A stretch of DNA of 64,000 nucleotides, taken from JASLBX01 sp036373915 (lineage in GTDB: Bacteria; Actinomycetota; Actinomycetes; Jiangellales; Jiangellaceae). Where the stretch lies: NCBI GenBank assembly GCA_036373915.1, contig DASUUU010000157.1:1-64000 (forward strand), written 5' to 3'. Both the position numbers and the translations under genes were made by a program. The notes beneath the pieces are model-generated. The model saw nothing but the letters and a program-made list of their open reading frames with translations. It had not been told where the DNA came from and searched no databases. This document shows, one piece after another, positions 52,575 to 61,505 of the stretch (position 1 is the first letter of the stretch; the number at the start of each line of letters is the position of its first letter).

Positions 52575-54580
52575 TGAGTGCTCACCAACAGCACAGTCCG
52601 ACGCCGCCCGCCGGTGCGCCGGCGCGCCCGGCGACGATGCCGATCGGACCGCGCCCGGGTGGCCCGCTCGGCGGCATGGCCGGGCCGCCGCAGAAAGCAC
52701 TCAACTTCGGCCCGTCTGCCCGTCGACTGCTCGGCCGGCTGCGTCCGGAACGGACCGGGCTCATCGCGGTCGTGACCCTGACCATCGCAAGCATCGTGCT
52801 CAACGTTCTGGGTCCGCGGATCTTGGGGCACGCGACCGACTTGATCTTCTCCGGCGCCATGGGCAATCAGCTGCCGGCCGGGCTGACCAAAGAGGAGGCT
52901 CTCGAGCGCCTGCGCGCCGACGGGCAGGGCCAGCTCGCCGACATGTTGTCCGGCATGGACGTCGTTCCGGGCCAAGGCATCGACTTCGGTGCGCTGCGTT
53001 GGGTGCTGGCCGGATTACTGGCGCTGTACGTCGGTGCCGCGTTGTTCATGTGGGTACAGGGTTACCTGCTGGCCGGCATCGTGCAGCGAAGTATGTACCG
53101 GCTGCGGTCCGACGTCGAGGACAAGCTACACCGACTCCCGCTGGGCTACTTCGACCGCACTCAGCGCGGCGATGTGCTCAGCCGGGTGACCAACGACATC
53201 GACAACGTCGGTCAAAGCCTCCAGCAGACGCTCAGCCAGTTGCTCACCTCGCTGCTGACCATCATCGGCGTACTGACGATGATGGTCATCATCTCACCGC
53301 TGCTCGCGGTGATCGCCATTGTCACGGTCCCGCTCTCGATCGCCGTCACCACGCTGATCGCCAAACGGTCCCAACCGCAATTCGTCGCCCAGTGGGCGCG
53401 GACCGGCACGCTCAATGCCCGGATCGAGGAGACCTACACCGGCCACGAGGTCGTGCGGGTGTTCGGTCGGCAGGCCGAGACGCAGGCGGCTTTCGACCGC
53501 GAGAACGAGGAGCTCTACGAGTCGAGCTTCAGGGCGCAGTTCATCTCGGGGCTGATCCGGCCGGCGATGATGTTCCTGGGCAGCGCCAACTACGTCGCCA
53601 TTGCCGTGATCGGTGGCCTACGGGTGGCCTCGGGCTCGATGAGCCTGGGAGAGGTGCAGGCGTTCATCCAGTACACGCAGCACTTCACCCAGCCGCTGAC
53701 CCAGCTGGCGGCGATGGCGAACCTCGTCCAGTCGGGCGTCGCGTCCGCAGAGCGGGTCTTCGAGTTCCTCGACGAGCCGGAGGAGCGCCCGGACGCAGAT
53801 CCCGCGACCGACGGCCTCGGCAACGGGGCGCCGGTACGCGGAAGGGTCACCTTCGAGAGCATCTCGTTCCGGTATGAGCCGGACGCACCGCTCATCGACG
53901 ACCTGTCCCTCACCGTCGAGCCAGGGCAGACGGTTGCCATCGTCGGGCCCACCGGTGCCGGCAAGACGACCCTGGTCAACTTGATCATGCGCTTCTATGA
54001 GCTGGACGCGGGACGGATCACGCTCGAAGGGCGCGACATTGCCACAATGCCGCGCAGCGAGCTGCGATCGAGCGTCGGCATGGTACTTCAGGACACCTGG
54101 CTGTTCGGCGGGACGATCCGCGACAACATCGCCTACGGCGACCCGACGGCCAGCGACGAGCAGATCCACGCCGCGGCGGCCGCCGCCCACGTGGATACGT
54201 ACATCCACTCCCTGCCGGACGGGTACGACACCGTCATCAACGAAGAGGCGGACAACATCAGCGCCGGCGAAAAGCAGCTGATCACGATTGCCCGCGCCTT
54301 CCTCACCGACCCGGCATTGCTCATCCTCGACGAGGCAACCAGCTCGGTCGACACCCGGACCGAGTTGCTCGTCCAGAAGGCGATGGCCGCCCTACGTGGG
54401 GATCGGACCAGCTTCGTCATCGCCCACCGGCTCTCCACAATCCGGGACGCCGATCTGATCCTTGTCATGCAGGACGGCGCCATCGTCGAGCAGGGTGACC
54501 ACGCCGAACTGCTGGATCGCCGCGGCGCGTACTTCGAGCTCTACCAGAGCCAGTTCACGGGCCCCGCCGTCGACGCCTGA
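52574..54580 (+). CDS. ABC exporter half-transporter (subunit 2)
   Basis: The 668-residue protein has a Pro/Gly-rich N-terminal extension of about 45 residues, six membrane helices with an unusual insert between helices one and two (LTKEEALERLRADGQGQLADML), and an ATPase domain with Walker A GPTGAGKTT (about 458) and Walker B LILDEATS with Glu587. Its signature reads NISAGEKQL instead of LSGGQ, so it pairs with the degenerate Walker B of subunit 1. ATG 52574 overlaps the previous stop TGA by one base. Confidence 0.94.
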   Translation: MSAHQQHSPTPPAGAPARPATMPIGPRPGGPLGGMAGPPQKALNFGPSARRLLGRLRPERTGLIAVVTLTIASIVLNVLGPRILGHATDLIFSGAMGNQLPAGLTKEEALERLRADGQGQLADMLSGMDVVPGQGIDFGALRWVLAGLLALYVGAALFMWVQGYLLAGIVQRSMYRLRSDVEDKLHRLPLGYFDRTQRGDVLSRVTNDIDNVGQSLQQTLSQLLTSLLTIIGVLTMMVIISPLLAVIAIVTVPLSIAVTTLIAKRSQPQFVAQWARTGTLNARIEETYTGHEVVRVFGRQAETQAAFDRENEELYESSFRAQFISGLIRPAMMFLGSANYVAIAVIGGLRVASGSMSLGEVQAFIQYTQHFTQPLTQLAAMANLVQSGVASAERVFEFLDEPEERPDADPATDGLGNGAPVRGRVTFESISFRYEPDAPLIDDLSLTVEPGQTVAIVGPTGAGKTTLVNLIMRFYELDAGRITLEGRDIATMPRSELRSSVGMVLQDTWLFGGTIRDNIAYGDPTASDEQIHAAAAAAHVDTYIHSLPDGYDTVINEEADNISAGEKQLITIARAFLTDPALLILDEATSSVDTRTELLVQKAMAALRGDRTSFVIAHRLSTIRDADLILVMQDGAIVEQGDHAELLDRRGAYFELYQSQFTGPAVDA

Positions 54581-54586
54581 CCTGCG

Positions 54587-54651
54587 AAGATCACGTGGTC
54601 GGGACTGGCGCGACACGCCGGCCTGCCTCCGCAAGTCGAGTCCACGTGATC
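54587..54651. repeat. Hairpin element related to the repeat at 24159
   Basis: GATCACGTGG (54589-54598) pairs with CCACGTGATC (54642-54651). The sequence shares AAGATCA-GTGGTC and CGACACGCCG with the 24159-24226 element, which makes an interspersed repeat family likely. It follows the ABC exporter stop and probably terminates its transcript before the AEC transporter gene. Confidence 0.7.
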
Positions 54652-54668
54652 ACGGAGTAAGGAGTTGC

Positions 54669-55574
54669 GTGCAAGACATCCTGGCGGCATTCGGAGCCCT
54701 GTGGGCGATCACCGCGCTCGGCTGGCTGATCGGCCGTTACCGGCTGCTCGGCCCGGGCTCGGAAGTCGTGCTGGCCCGGCTGGTCTTCTTCGTGGCCGCG
54801 CCTGCGCTGTTGCTCTTCACGATTGCCACTACGCCTGTCACCGGCATCTTCACCGCCGCATTCGTGCCGTTCCTCGGCAGCACTCTTGTCGCGGCCCTCA
54901 TGACGATCGGCCTCGCCCGCTGGCGGTGGCGTCTCGGGCGCGGCGAGGGCATGGTGGCGACCCTCTGTGCCTCCTATGTCAACGCCGGCTACCTGGGAAT
55001 CCCTATCGCGGCGTTCGTGCTCAACGACGTGGCGTACGCGGTTCCGGTGATCCTGTTCCAGACCTTGCTGTTCGCACCGACCGCGTTGGCCGTGCTCGAC
55101 AGCCGGCCAGGGATCAAGGGACTGCTCGCCGTGCCCGCGCGCAACCCGATAATTCCCGCCTGTGCGATCGGCCTGGTGATCACGTCGTCGGGGTGGTCGC
55201 CGCCGGCTGCCCTGCTGCGCCCGTTCGAGCTCGTGGGCTCGGCCGCGGTGCCGTTGGCGCTGCTGGCCCTCGGGCTGTCGCTGGGCGGAGCGCGGCCGCT
55301 GCACAACGGACCGGACGCCGAGATCCGATACGGCGTCGTGGCCATCAAGGTGCTCGGCCAGCCAGCGGTGGCGTACCTCATTGCGCGTCTTCTTGGGCTC
55401 CACGGTGACCTGCTCCTCGCGGCAGTTGTGATGTCCGCGCTGCCCACCGCGCAGAACGTCTTCGTGTTCGCCACCCGGTTCAGGCGGGCGGCCGGCCTTG
55501 CACGCGACGCAGTGGTGCTCTCAACCCTCATCGGTGCGATCTCGCTGACCCTCGTCACCGTGTTGCTGCGCTAG
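54669..55574 (+). CDS. AEC family transporter (auxin efflux carrier-like)
   Basis: The 301-residue membrane protein has about ten helices in two inverted halves. The start VQDILAAFGALWAITALGWLIGRY, LVFFVAAPALLLFTIA and the helix-breaking NAGYLGIPI with a later SALPTAQNVFVFATRF are AEC landmarks. Bacterial members move malate, malonate or other carboxylates. AAGGAG lies 4-5 bases before the GTG at 54669. It stands between two operons. Confidence 0.9.
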   Translation: MQDILAAFGALWAITALGWLIGRYRLLGPGSEVVLARLVFFVAAPALLLFTIATTPVTGIFTAAFVPFLGSTLVAALMTIGLARWRWRLGRGEGMVATLCASYVNAGYLGIPIAAFVLNDVAYAVPVILFQTLLFAPTALAVLDSRPGIKGLLAVPARNPIIPACAIGLVITSSGWSPPAALLRPFELVGSAAVPLALLALGLSLGGARPLHNGPDAEIRYGVVAIKVLGQPAVAYLIARLLGLHGDLLLAAVVMSALPTAQNVFVFATRFRRAAGLARDAVVLSTLIGAISLTLVTVLLR

Positions 55575-55593
55575 CGAACCGGCCGTCGCGACA

Positions 55594-55605
55594 CTAACAT
55601 GTTAG
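55594..55605. promoter_or_regulatory. GntR operator palindrome at the start codon
   Basis: CTAACATGTTAG is a perfect 12-bp palindrome. It overlaps a possible ATG (55599) and lies just before GTG 55608. TAACAT inside it could be the -10 box for a leaderless GTG start. A regulator bound here would block its own expression and the acdS gene behind it. Confidence 0.65.
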
Positions 55606-55607
55606 AT

Positions 55608-56270
55608 GTGAGCTCCCTTCCTCGGGTGTCGCGCACGCTGCTACGCGACACCGCCTACGAAGCGCTACGTGACGCCATTGTTCGCGGCGAGCTCACGCCC
55701 GGTTCCCACGTCCGTGACGCCGATCTCGCCGAGCAACTCGGGCTGTCCCGCGCACCGATTCGCAACGCGCTCGCCAGGCTCGCGGACGACGGCCTGGTGG
55801 AGACCAAGCCGCAGAGCTACACCCGGATCGCACCCCTCGTTCTTCGTGACGTGCGCGAAGCCGCCGCGGTCGTGCGGGCGATGCACGAGTTGGCCACCAG
55901 GACGGCCGTGCCCATGCTCACAAACGCGGACGTCGCCGCAATGCGAAGGGCCAACCGCCGGTTCAAGACGGCGACCCGAAAGGGAGACGCCGTTTGCGCG
56001 ATGACCGCGGACGATCAACTCCACGGAGTCCTCGTGCGAGCCTGCGGCAACCGTGCCGTCGCGGCCACCATAGAGCGCTACACACCGCTGATCCGGCGGC
56101 TGGAACTCCGCCAGTTCAGCGCGTCCGCCGCGCAGCGATCCGTGGAACGACATGAACAGCTCATCGCCGCCTGTGCCAGCGGCGACACCGACCGGGCCGT
56201 GAGCGTCACGGCCACCATCTGGCAAGCGCTCGAGAACCTTGCCGACGACGACCTGACAACCGAGGAGTGA
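55608..56270 (+). CDS. GntR (FadR subfamily) transcriptional regulator, probably of acdS
   Basis: The 220-residue product carries the GntR winged helix (YEALRDAIVRGELTPGSHVRDADLAEQLGLSRAPIRNALARLADDGLVE) and an all-helical FCD-like C-terminal domain with His residues (DDQLHGVLVRAC, ERHEQLIAAC) at metal or acid-binding positions. FCD domains sense small carboxylates. It is 4 bases from the ACC deaminase gene, so it is probably its local regulator. ATG 55599 is an alternative start inside the palindrome. Confidence 0.88.
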   Translation: MSSLPRVSRTLLRDTAYEALRDAIVRGELTPGSHVRDADLAEQLGLSRAPIRNALARLADDGLVETKPQSYTRIAPLVLRDVREAAAVVRAMHELATRTAVPMLTNADVAAMRRANRRFKTATRKGDAVCAMTADDQLHGVLVRACGNRAVAATIERYTPLIRRLELRQFSASAAQRSVERHEQLIAACASGDTDRAVSVTATIWQALENLADDDLTTEE

Positions 56271-56274
56271 CCCC

Positions 56275-57297
56275 ATGCCCGCCATCACGTCGTTCGACCG
56301 CTATCCACTGCTGTTCGGGCCGTCTCCAGTGCACCGGCTCGAGCGACTGTCCCAGCACCTCGGCGGTGCGGCCATCTGGGCCAAGCGCGAGGACTGCAAC
56401 TCAGGGCTTGCGTACGGCGGCAACAAGACCCGCAAGCTCGAGTATCTGGTGGCCGACGCGCTGGCCAAGGGCTGCGACACGCTGGTTTCGATCGGCGGCG
56501 TGCAGTCGAACCACACCAGGCAGGTGGCTGCGGTGGCGGCGCGGGCCGGACTCAAGTGCGTGCTCATCCAGGAGAGCTGGGTCGACTGGCCGGACGCGGT
56601 CTACGACAAGGTCGGCAACATCCTGCTCAGCCGGCTGACGGGGGCCGACGTCCGGCTGGTGCGAGCCGAGTTCGGCATCGGCTTCAAGGAGAGCTGGGAA
56701 CAGGCGCTCCGCGAGATCGAGGAACGCGGCGGCAAAACGTACGCCATCCCGGCCGGGGCGTCCGACCACCCGCTCGGCGGCCTGGGCTTCGCCAACTGGG
56801 CCTACGAGGTGGCTGAGCAGGAGCGGGACCTCGGCATCTTCTTCGACACGGTGATCGTATGCTCGGTGACCGGCAGCACCCAGGCCGGGATGATCGCCGG
56901 ATTCGCCGCGCTGGCGGAGGCCGGCGGGCGGCCGCGCCGGGTGATCGGCATCGACGCGTCGGCCAAGCCGAAGGAGACCCATGCTCAGGTGGCCCGCATC
57001 GCACGCCAGACCGCGTCGCTGATCGGCGTCGAGCGCGACCTGCGGGACGACGAGATCGTGCTGGACGAGCACTACCACGCGGGTACGTACGGCATCCCCG
57101 ACGAGGCCACCCTCGATGCGATTCGGCTCACCGCGCGGCTCGAGGGGATGATCACCGATCCGGTGTACGAGGGCAAGTCGATGGCCGGGCTGATCGACCT
57201 GGTGAACCGCGGCGAGATCGGATCCGATTCGACGGTGCTCTACGCCCATCTGGGCGGGCAGCCGGCGCTAAACGGCTACAGCGCGCTGTTCTCCTGA
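56275..57297 (+). CDS. acdS: 1-aminocyclopropane-1-carboxylate deaminase
   Basis: The 340-residue PLP fold-type II protein matches ACC deaminase: TSFDRYPLLFGPSPVHRLERLS, the PLP Lys in GGNKTRKLEYL, SIGGVQSNHTRQVAAVAA, and the C-terminal substrate region HAGTYGIPDE and TDPVYEGKSMAGLIDL. It splits ACC, the plant ethylene precursor, to 2-oxobutyrate and ammonia. This is a plant-growth-promotion trait. D-cysteine desulfhydrase is the close alternative; the tyrosines of TYGIP and DPVYEG favour ACC deaminase. Its regulator lies immediately upstream. Confidence 0.93.
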   Translation: MPAITSFDRYPLLFGPSPVHRLERLSQHLGGAAIWAKREDCNSGLAYGGNKTRKLEYLVADALAKGCDTLVSIGGVQSNHTRQVAAVAARAGLKCVLIQESWVDWPDAVYDKVGNILLSRLTGADVRLVRAEFGIGFKESWEQALREIEERGGKTYAIPAGASDHPLGGLGFANWAYEVAEQERDLGIFFDTVIVCSVTGSTQAGMIAGFAALAEAGGRPRRVIGIDASAKPKETHAQVARIARQTASLIGVERDLRDDEIVLDEHYHAGTYGIPDEATLDAIRLTARLEGMITDPVYEGKSMAGLIDLVNRGEIGSDSTVLYAHLGGQPALNGYSALFS

Positions 57298-57319
57298 CCG
57301 GATCTGCAGTCCGCCTCCC

Positions 57320-57335
57320 GTAGTACATGTGCTAC
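57320..57335. promoter_or_regulatory. TA operator palindrome
   Basis: GTAGTACATGTGCTAC is a 16-bp palindrome with one mismatched pair. It overlaps the TACAGT -10 box (57333-57338) of the antitoxin gene, whose predicted transcript starts at or next to the ATG (57346), leaderless. It fits autoregulation by the antitoxin or antitoxin-toxin complex. Confidence 0.75.
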
Positions 57336-57345
57336 AGTCGGCACT

Positions 57346-57612
57346 ATGGCGAAGCCGGCGCGGATCCCTGTTCGTGAGCTTCGCAACCATGTGAGCGAGG
57401 TACTGCGGCGCGTCGAGGCCGGTGAGACGCTCGAGGTCACGGTCAATAATCGCCCGGTCGCACTGCTCGTACCCACGCGCGCGCGGCCCCGCACGGTGTC
57501 GACCCGCCACCTCCTGGGAAGCATTCGACAAGCCGACGCCGGGCTCCGCGATGACCTTGCCGCGGAGTTGACGCAGACGACTGACGATCTTTCGGATCCA
57601 TGGCCGCAGTAG
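57346..57612 (+). CDS. Phd/YefM-type antitoxin
   Basis: The 88-residue product begins MAKPARIPVRELRNHVSEVLRRVEAGETLEVTVNNRPVALLVP, the Phd/YefM DNA-binding fold. An acidic C-terminal tail (RDDLAAELTQTTDDL) would wrap and inhibit the toxin. It overlaps the PIN toxin gene by 13 bases. The operator is at 57320. Confidence 0.92.
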   Translation: MAKPARIPVRELRNHVSEVLRRVEAGETLEVTVNNRPVALLVPTRARPRTVSTRHLLGSIRQADAGLRDDLAAELTQTTDDLSDPWPQ

Positions 57613-58022
57613 CCCCGAATGCTGCTACGCCGCCGCTGATCGGGCTGCTTGACACATCGGTCTTCATCGCCGAGGAATCGGGACGGCCGCTCGCCCAGGA
57701 GCGACTCCCAGAGCAATCCGCGGTCAGCGCCATCACGATCGGCGAACTTCGGTGGGGTGTCCTCCTGGCTGCCAATGACGAGGCGCGTTCGCAGCGGCTC
57801 GACACCCTCACTGATGCGTCACAGCTGGATCCGGTGCCAGTTGACGAGCGGGTCGCCGCGGCCTGGGCGCTGCTTCGGCAGAAGCTGAGATCGGTCGGCG
57901 CGAAGATGGAGATCAACGACTCATGGATTGCGGCCACCGCGATCGCATACCAATGGCCCGTCGTCACTCAGGACGACGGCTTTCCAAGCGAGATCCCAGA
58001 GCTCACAGTCATCAAGGTGTAG
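57600..58022 (+). CDS. vapC: VapC-type PIN-domain toxin ribonuclease
   Basis: The 140-residue PIN-domain product shows the acidic catalytic residues: GLLDTSVFIAEE, Glu in AVSAITIGELRWGV, and NDSWIAATAIAYQWPVVTQDDGF. VapC toxins cut tRNA or rRNA in a Mg2+-dependent way. It is encoded in overlap with the Phd-type antitoxin. ATG 57600 is in the antitoxin 3' end. Confidence 0.92.
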   Translation: MAAVAPNAATPPLIGLLDTSVFIAEESGRPLAQERLPEQSAVSAITIGELRWGVLLAANDEARSQRLDTLTDASQLDPVPVDERVAAAWALLRQKLRSVGAKMEINDSWIAATAIAYQWPVVTQDDGFPSEIPELTVIKV

Positions 58023-58052
58023 CAGCACCCGCGGCCCGTCGACGTCGCCACC

Positions 58053-58589
58053 TCAAGGGCCGGGTGCCAGTGGCAGCGCCATGAGCAGGTCGGTCTGCAA
58101 CTCCGAGCCGAACCGGAAGGCGTGAGTGCCGACCTTTCTGTAACCGAGCCGCTCGTAGAATCTGATCGCTCTCGGGTTTTTCTCCCACACGCCGAGCCAG
58201 AGGACGTCGCAGTCCGCCCCCCGCGCATGCTCGGCACAGGCATCGAGCAGTGCGCGCCCCAAGCCCCGGCCATGCTCACCCGAGTCGATGTAGAGCTGGT
58301 TCAGCTCGGCCGGCCGGGCGGCCACGATGCCGTCCTCGGTGCTGCCGACGACCAGCTTTGCGAATCCGATGATGCGGCCCGCTTCCTCGGCGACGACGTA
58401 GGTGACGCTGGGATCGCGTAGCGCTCCCGAAATGGCCGGCTGGTTGTAGTTCTCGGCGATGTGCGCCGCCAGCTCCGCCGGATCGTTCGCGTGTCCGTAG
58501 GTGTCGCGGAACGTTCGCGCACCCAGGTCGACCAACGCGGCTACGTCGTGCTCGGTCGCTGAGCGAATCGTCACCTTGGGCGCCACCAT
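58053..58589 (-). CDS. GNAT family N-acetyltransferase
   Basis: The 178-residue product shows the GNAT fold: VTIRSATEHDVAALVDLGARTF, the acetyl-CoA loop GEHGRGLGRALLDAC, and WEKNPRAIRFYERLGYRKVG. The substrate is unknown; this architecture often acetylates spermine, amino sugars or protein N-termini. It is convergent with the VapC gene and lies 10 bases downstream of the dehydrogenase start region on the same strand side. Confidence 0.9.
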   Translation of the reverse strand: MVAPKVTIRSATEHDVAALVDLGARTFRDTYGHANDPAELAAHIAENYNQPAISGALRDPSVTYVVAEEAGRIIGFAKLVVGSTEDGIVAARPAELNQLYIDSGEHGRGLGRALLDACAEHARGADCDVLWLGVWEKNPRAIRFYERLGYRKVGTHAFRFGSELQTDLLMALPLAPGP

Positions 58590-58599
58590 GCGCGGCAGG

Positions 58600-61416
58600 C
58601 TAACCGATGCCGTCAGCGCCGAGCCCGAGGAGTTCGGCCAGGATCTCGAGCACGTGCCGGTACTGCCGGCCGGTGGCCCGGGTCATACCTATCTCGCAGG
58701 TGCGGTTGCACGACGCGTGGGCGGCCGCATCGGCTGCGCTGATCTCGGCGGCCTGCTGCCTGGTTGCCGAGGCGGTCAGTTCAGGGTGGAGCATGCCGCG
58801 ATCGCCGGCGAACGCGCAGCATCCCCAGGTGGTCGGCCGGAAGACCTGCCCTGCGACGGCAGCGGCGACGTTCGTCAAGGCGGCGTCCATGCCGAGCCGG
58901 GTGGACGAGCAGGTCGGGTGCAATGCGAGCACGGGCAGCTTCTCGGCGACGGCGGGCAGGCGAGGCAGGACCTCGGTGGCGACGAACTCGACAGCGTCCA
59001 CCACCCGCAGCGAGCCACCGAGAGCGTGCCCGAGCCCCTCGGTGCAGGACGACGCGTCGCAGATCACCGGCAGCCGGCCATTGTCGGAGGCCGCGATCAA
59101 CGCATCGCGGACGCGGCGCTTGATCAGTTCCGCTCCGCGAACGTGGCCCTTGGACGTCCAGGGAGTGCCGCAGCACAACGCGTCCACGCCGTCGGGCACG
59201 AGCAGGGTGATGCCCGCACGCTCGCACAACGCCGCGAAAGCCGGCTGCACCCCCGCTCTCCCGCCGGCCGGGCCGAACATCGCGTTCACGCATGCCGGCA
59301 GGTAGACCGCGCGCGGGGCAGCGCTTGGAGCGGGACGGGCCCGGCGTCGGCCGCCGGACGGCAGGTCATCGCTCCACAGTGGAACGTTCTCGGCACCGAG
59401 GGCCCGGCGGGCCAGCCGGTTCGGCCCGCGCACGACCGGTGCCGGGGCGGTCGCCGCGGCCGTTAGTGCCGCCGACGCTGCCCTTGTCGTGCCCGACCAG
59501 TGCCGAGCGGCAGCCGCCCAGGCCCGGTCGGCGGTACGGCTGGCCGCCTCGGCCCGGAGCCGCTTGACGAGATCACCGGTGTTGATCGCCACCGGGCAGG
59601 CCGTCTGGCACATGCCGTCCACTGCGCAGGTCTGTACGCCGTCGTACTCGTAGGCCGTCTCGAGTTCGGCGACGAGCCCGGCGTCTCCCTCGGCCCGGGC
59701 CTGCGCGAGGGCACGGCGCACCACGATCCGCTGCCGGGGCGTGGTAGTCAGATCCCGGCTCGGGCAGACCGGCTCACAGAACCCGCACTCGACGCAGCGG
59801 TCGACCTCCGGCTCAACCCGCGGCGCCCACTTGATGTGCCGGATATGGGCGTGCGGGTCGTCGTTCAGAATTATGCCCTGGTTGAGCATCCCGACCGGGT
59901 CGAACAGCCGCTTGACCTCGCGCATCACCTCGTACAGTTCGTCGCCGTACTGGCGGCGTACGTACGGAGCCATGATCCGGCCGGTGCCGTGCTCGGCCTT
60001 GAGTGAGCCGCCCTCACCCAGCACCAGATCGACCATGTCCCCGGTGAACCGGACGTACCGCTCCTGCGGCTCGGGCCGGTCGAACCGGTCGGTCAGCATG
60101 AAGTGCACGTTGCCGTCCTTCGCGTGACCGAAGATCACGCTGCCGCCGTAGCCGTGCCTGTCGAAAAGCTCGGTCAACGACGCGCAGGTACGCGCCAGGG
60201 CGCCTACCGGGACGACGACGTCCTCCAGCAACGCGGTCGTCCCCTGCGGACGAGCACCAGAGATCGCGGCGTACAGGCCCTTGCGGACGTGCCACTGCCT
60301 GGCCCGGATCGCAGGATCGGATGTCAACACCGCCGGCACCGACAACGGCAAGCCATCGAGCACCCCAGCGCCGTCCGCCCTTATCGCTGCCAGCTGATCG
60401 GACGTCCCAGCCCGGTACTCGACCAGCAATGCGGTATGCGAGCGCACGTCGATCGCCCGCAGGCTCCCGTCCGCCTTCGGGTCGGCCTGTGCGACCCGCA
60501 GCGATGCGGCGTCCAGCAACTCGATGGTCGCCGCACCCGTCGCCACCAGGTCGGGTAGCGCGCCGGTGGCAGCCGCCAGGTCGTCGAACACCAGCAATCC
60601 CGTCGCGGCGTGGGGCAGCACTGGAATCGTGCGGAAGACTGCCTCGGCGATGAAGCCCAGCGTCCCCTCACTGCCGACGATCAGGTGAGCAAGGATGTCG
60701 GCCGCCGAGTCGTGATCGACGAAAGCGTTGAGCGAGTAGCCCATCGTGTTCTTCATCGCGAACTGTCGCTCGATCGTGCGTACCGACGCCGGCGTGCCGC
60801 GCACGCGATCCCGCAGCCGCAGCAGCCCTTCGTACAGCTCGGGTTCGAGCGCTCGTAGCCGGTTGTCAGCGTCCGGCGCGCCGGTGTCGATCGCGGTGCC
60901 GGACGGCAGTACGACGGTCACCGACTCCAGGGTCTGGTAGGCGTTATCGACAGTCCCGCACGCCATTCCGGACGAGTTGTTCGCTACCACACCACCGACC
61001 GTGCAGGCCGACTCACTCGCCGGATCGGGCCCGAACTTGCGCCCGTACGGCGCCAGCCGCGCGTTCAACTGGCGCACAGTGATACCCGGCTGGACGCGGG
61101 CCCGCTTACCACCGTCCAGCACCTCGACGTCGCGGAACCCGCGCCGGGTGTCCACCAGGATGCCGCCACTGACCGCCTGCCCCGACAGGCTCGTCCCACC
61201 GGACCGGAACGTCAGCGGAACCCCGTGCTCAGCACTAACCCGCAACAGGCGGCCCACTTCGGCGGCCTCGTTCGCCATCACAACGGCTCGTGGCACCAAG
61301 ACGTAGTGGGACGCGTCGTTGGCCAGCGCGTAGCGGTCCAGCGCACGTAGGCGCACTTGATCCGGCGTACCCATCGCTGCGTTGAGCGCCTGCTCCAGCG
61401 TCTCTGTCGGGATCAC
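58600..61416 (-). CDS. GlcD-GlcF-type fused FAD-linked oxidoreductase / Fe-S protein
   Basis: The 938-residue protein has an FAD-binding PCMH domain (LTFRSGGTSLSGQAVSGG, GVVANNSSGMACGT, VGSEGTLGFIAEAVF), a cap domain (VIFGHAKDGNVHFMLT, LKAEHGTGRI), two 4Fe-4S motifs (CVECGFCEPVCPS and CAVDGMCQTACPV), and a C-terminal cysteine-rich CCG region (DALCCGTPWTSKG, HPTCSSTRLG). This is the D-2-hydroxyacid dehydrogenase layout (Dld-II/YdiJ-like) passing electrons to quinone. The likely substrate is D-lactate, glycolate or D-2-hydroxyglutarate. ATG at 61416. It is followed downstream by the GNAT gene. Confidence 0.94.
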   Translation of the reverse strand: MIPTETLEQALNAAMGTPDQVRLRALDRYALANDASHYVLVPRAVVMANEAAEVGRLLRVSAEHGVPLTFRSGGTSLSGQAVSGGILVDTRRGFRDVEVLDGGKRARVQPGITVRQLNARLAPYGRKFGPDPASESACTVGGVVANNSSGMACGTVDNAYQTLESVTVVLPSGTAIDTGAPDADNRLRALEPELYEGLLRLRDRVRGTPASVRTIERQFAMKNTMGYSLNAFVDHDSAADILAHLIVGSEGTLGFIAEAVFRTIPVLPHAATGLLVFDDLAAATGALPDLVATGAATIELLDAASLRVAQADPKADGSLRAIDVRSHTALLVEYRAGTSDQLAAIRADGAGVLDGLPLSVPAVLTSDPAIRARQWHVRKGLYAAISGARPQGTTALLEDVVVPVGALARTCASLTELFDRHGYGGSVIFGHAKDGNVHFMLTDRFDRPEPQERYVRFTGDMVDLVLGEGGSLKAEHGTGRIMAPYVRRQYGDELYEVMREVKRLFDPVGMLNQGIILNDDPHAHIRHIKWAPRVEPEVDRCVECGFCEPVCPSRDLTTTPRQRIVVRRALAQARAEGDAGLVAELETAYEYDGVQTCAVDGMCQTACPVAINTGDLVKRLRAEAASRTADRAWAAAARHWSGTTRAASAALTAAATAPAPVVRGPNRLARRALGAENVPLWSDDLPSGGRRRARPAPSAAPRAVYLPACVNAMFGPAGGRAGVQPAFAALCERAGITLLVPDGVDALCCGTPWTSKGHVRGAELIKRRVRDALIAASDNGRLPVICDASSCTEGLGHALGGSLRVVDAVEFVATEVLPRLPAVAEKLPVLALHPTCSSTRLGMDAALTNVAAAVAGQVFRPTTWGCCAFAGDRGMLHPELTASATRQQAAEISAADAAAHASCNRTCEIGMTRATGRQYRHVLEILAELLGLGADGIG

Positions 61417-61463
61417 CGGGCCATCTTCGCAGGGCCTTGACCGTTAGCCGCGGTGGTGATCTG

Positions 61464-61505
61464 CCTTCAGGGGATGCCAGACCCCCCACTAGCACCCCCT
61501 GAAGG
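61464..61505 (-). terminator. Terminator hairpin of the sigma/S8 operon
   Basis: CCTTCAGGGG (61464-61473) and CCCCTGAAGG (61496-61505) form a perfect 10-bp stem around a 22-base loop. It lies 192 bases downstream of the operon's last stop (61697) and upstream of the dehydrogenase start (61416), so it can insulate the two. The remaining 61506-61696 shows no gene. Confidence 0.7.

Noticed and set aside
50885..54580. A single open frame of about 1230 codons through two ABC genes
   Set aside because: Its first half is Arg-rich shadow sequence of subunit 1. Only the part from 52574 on is a real gene.
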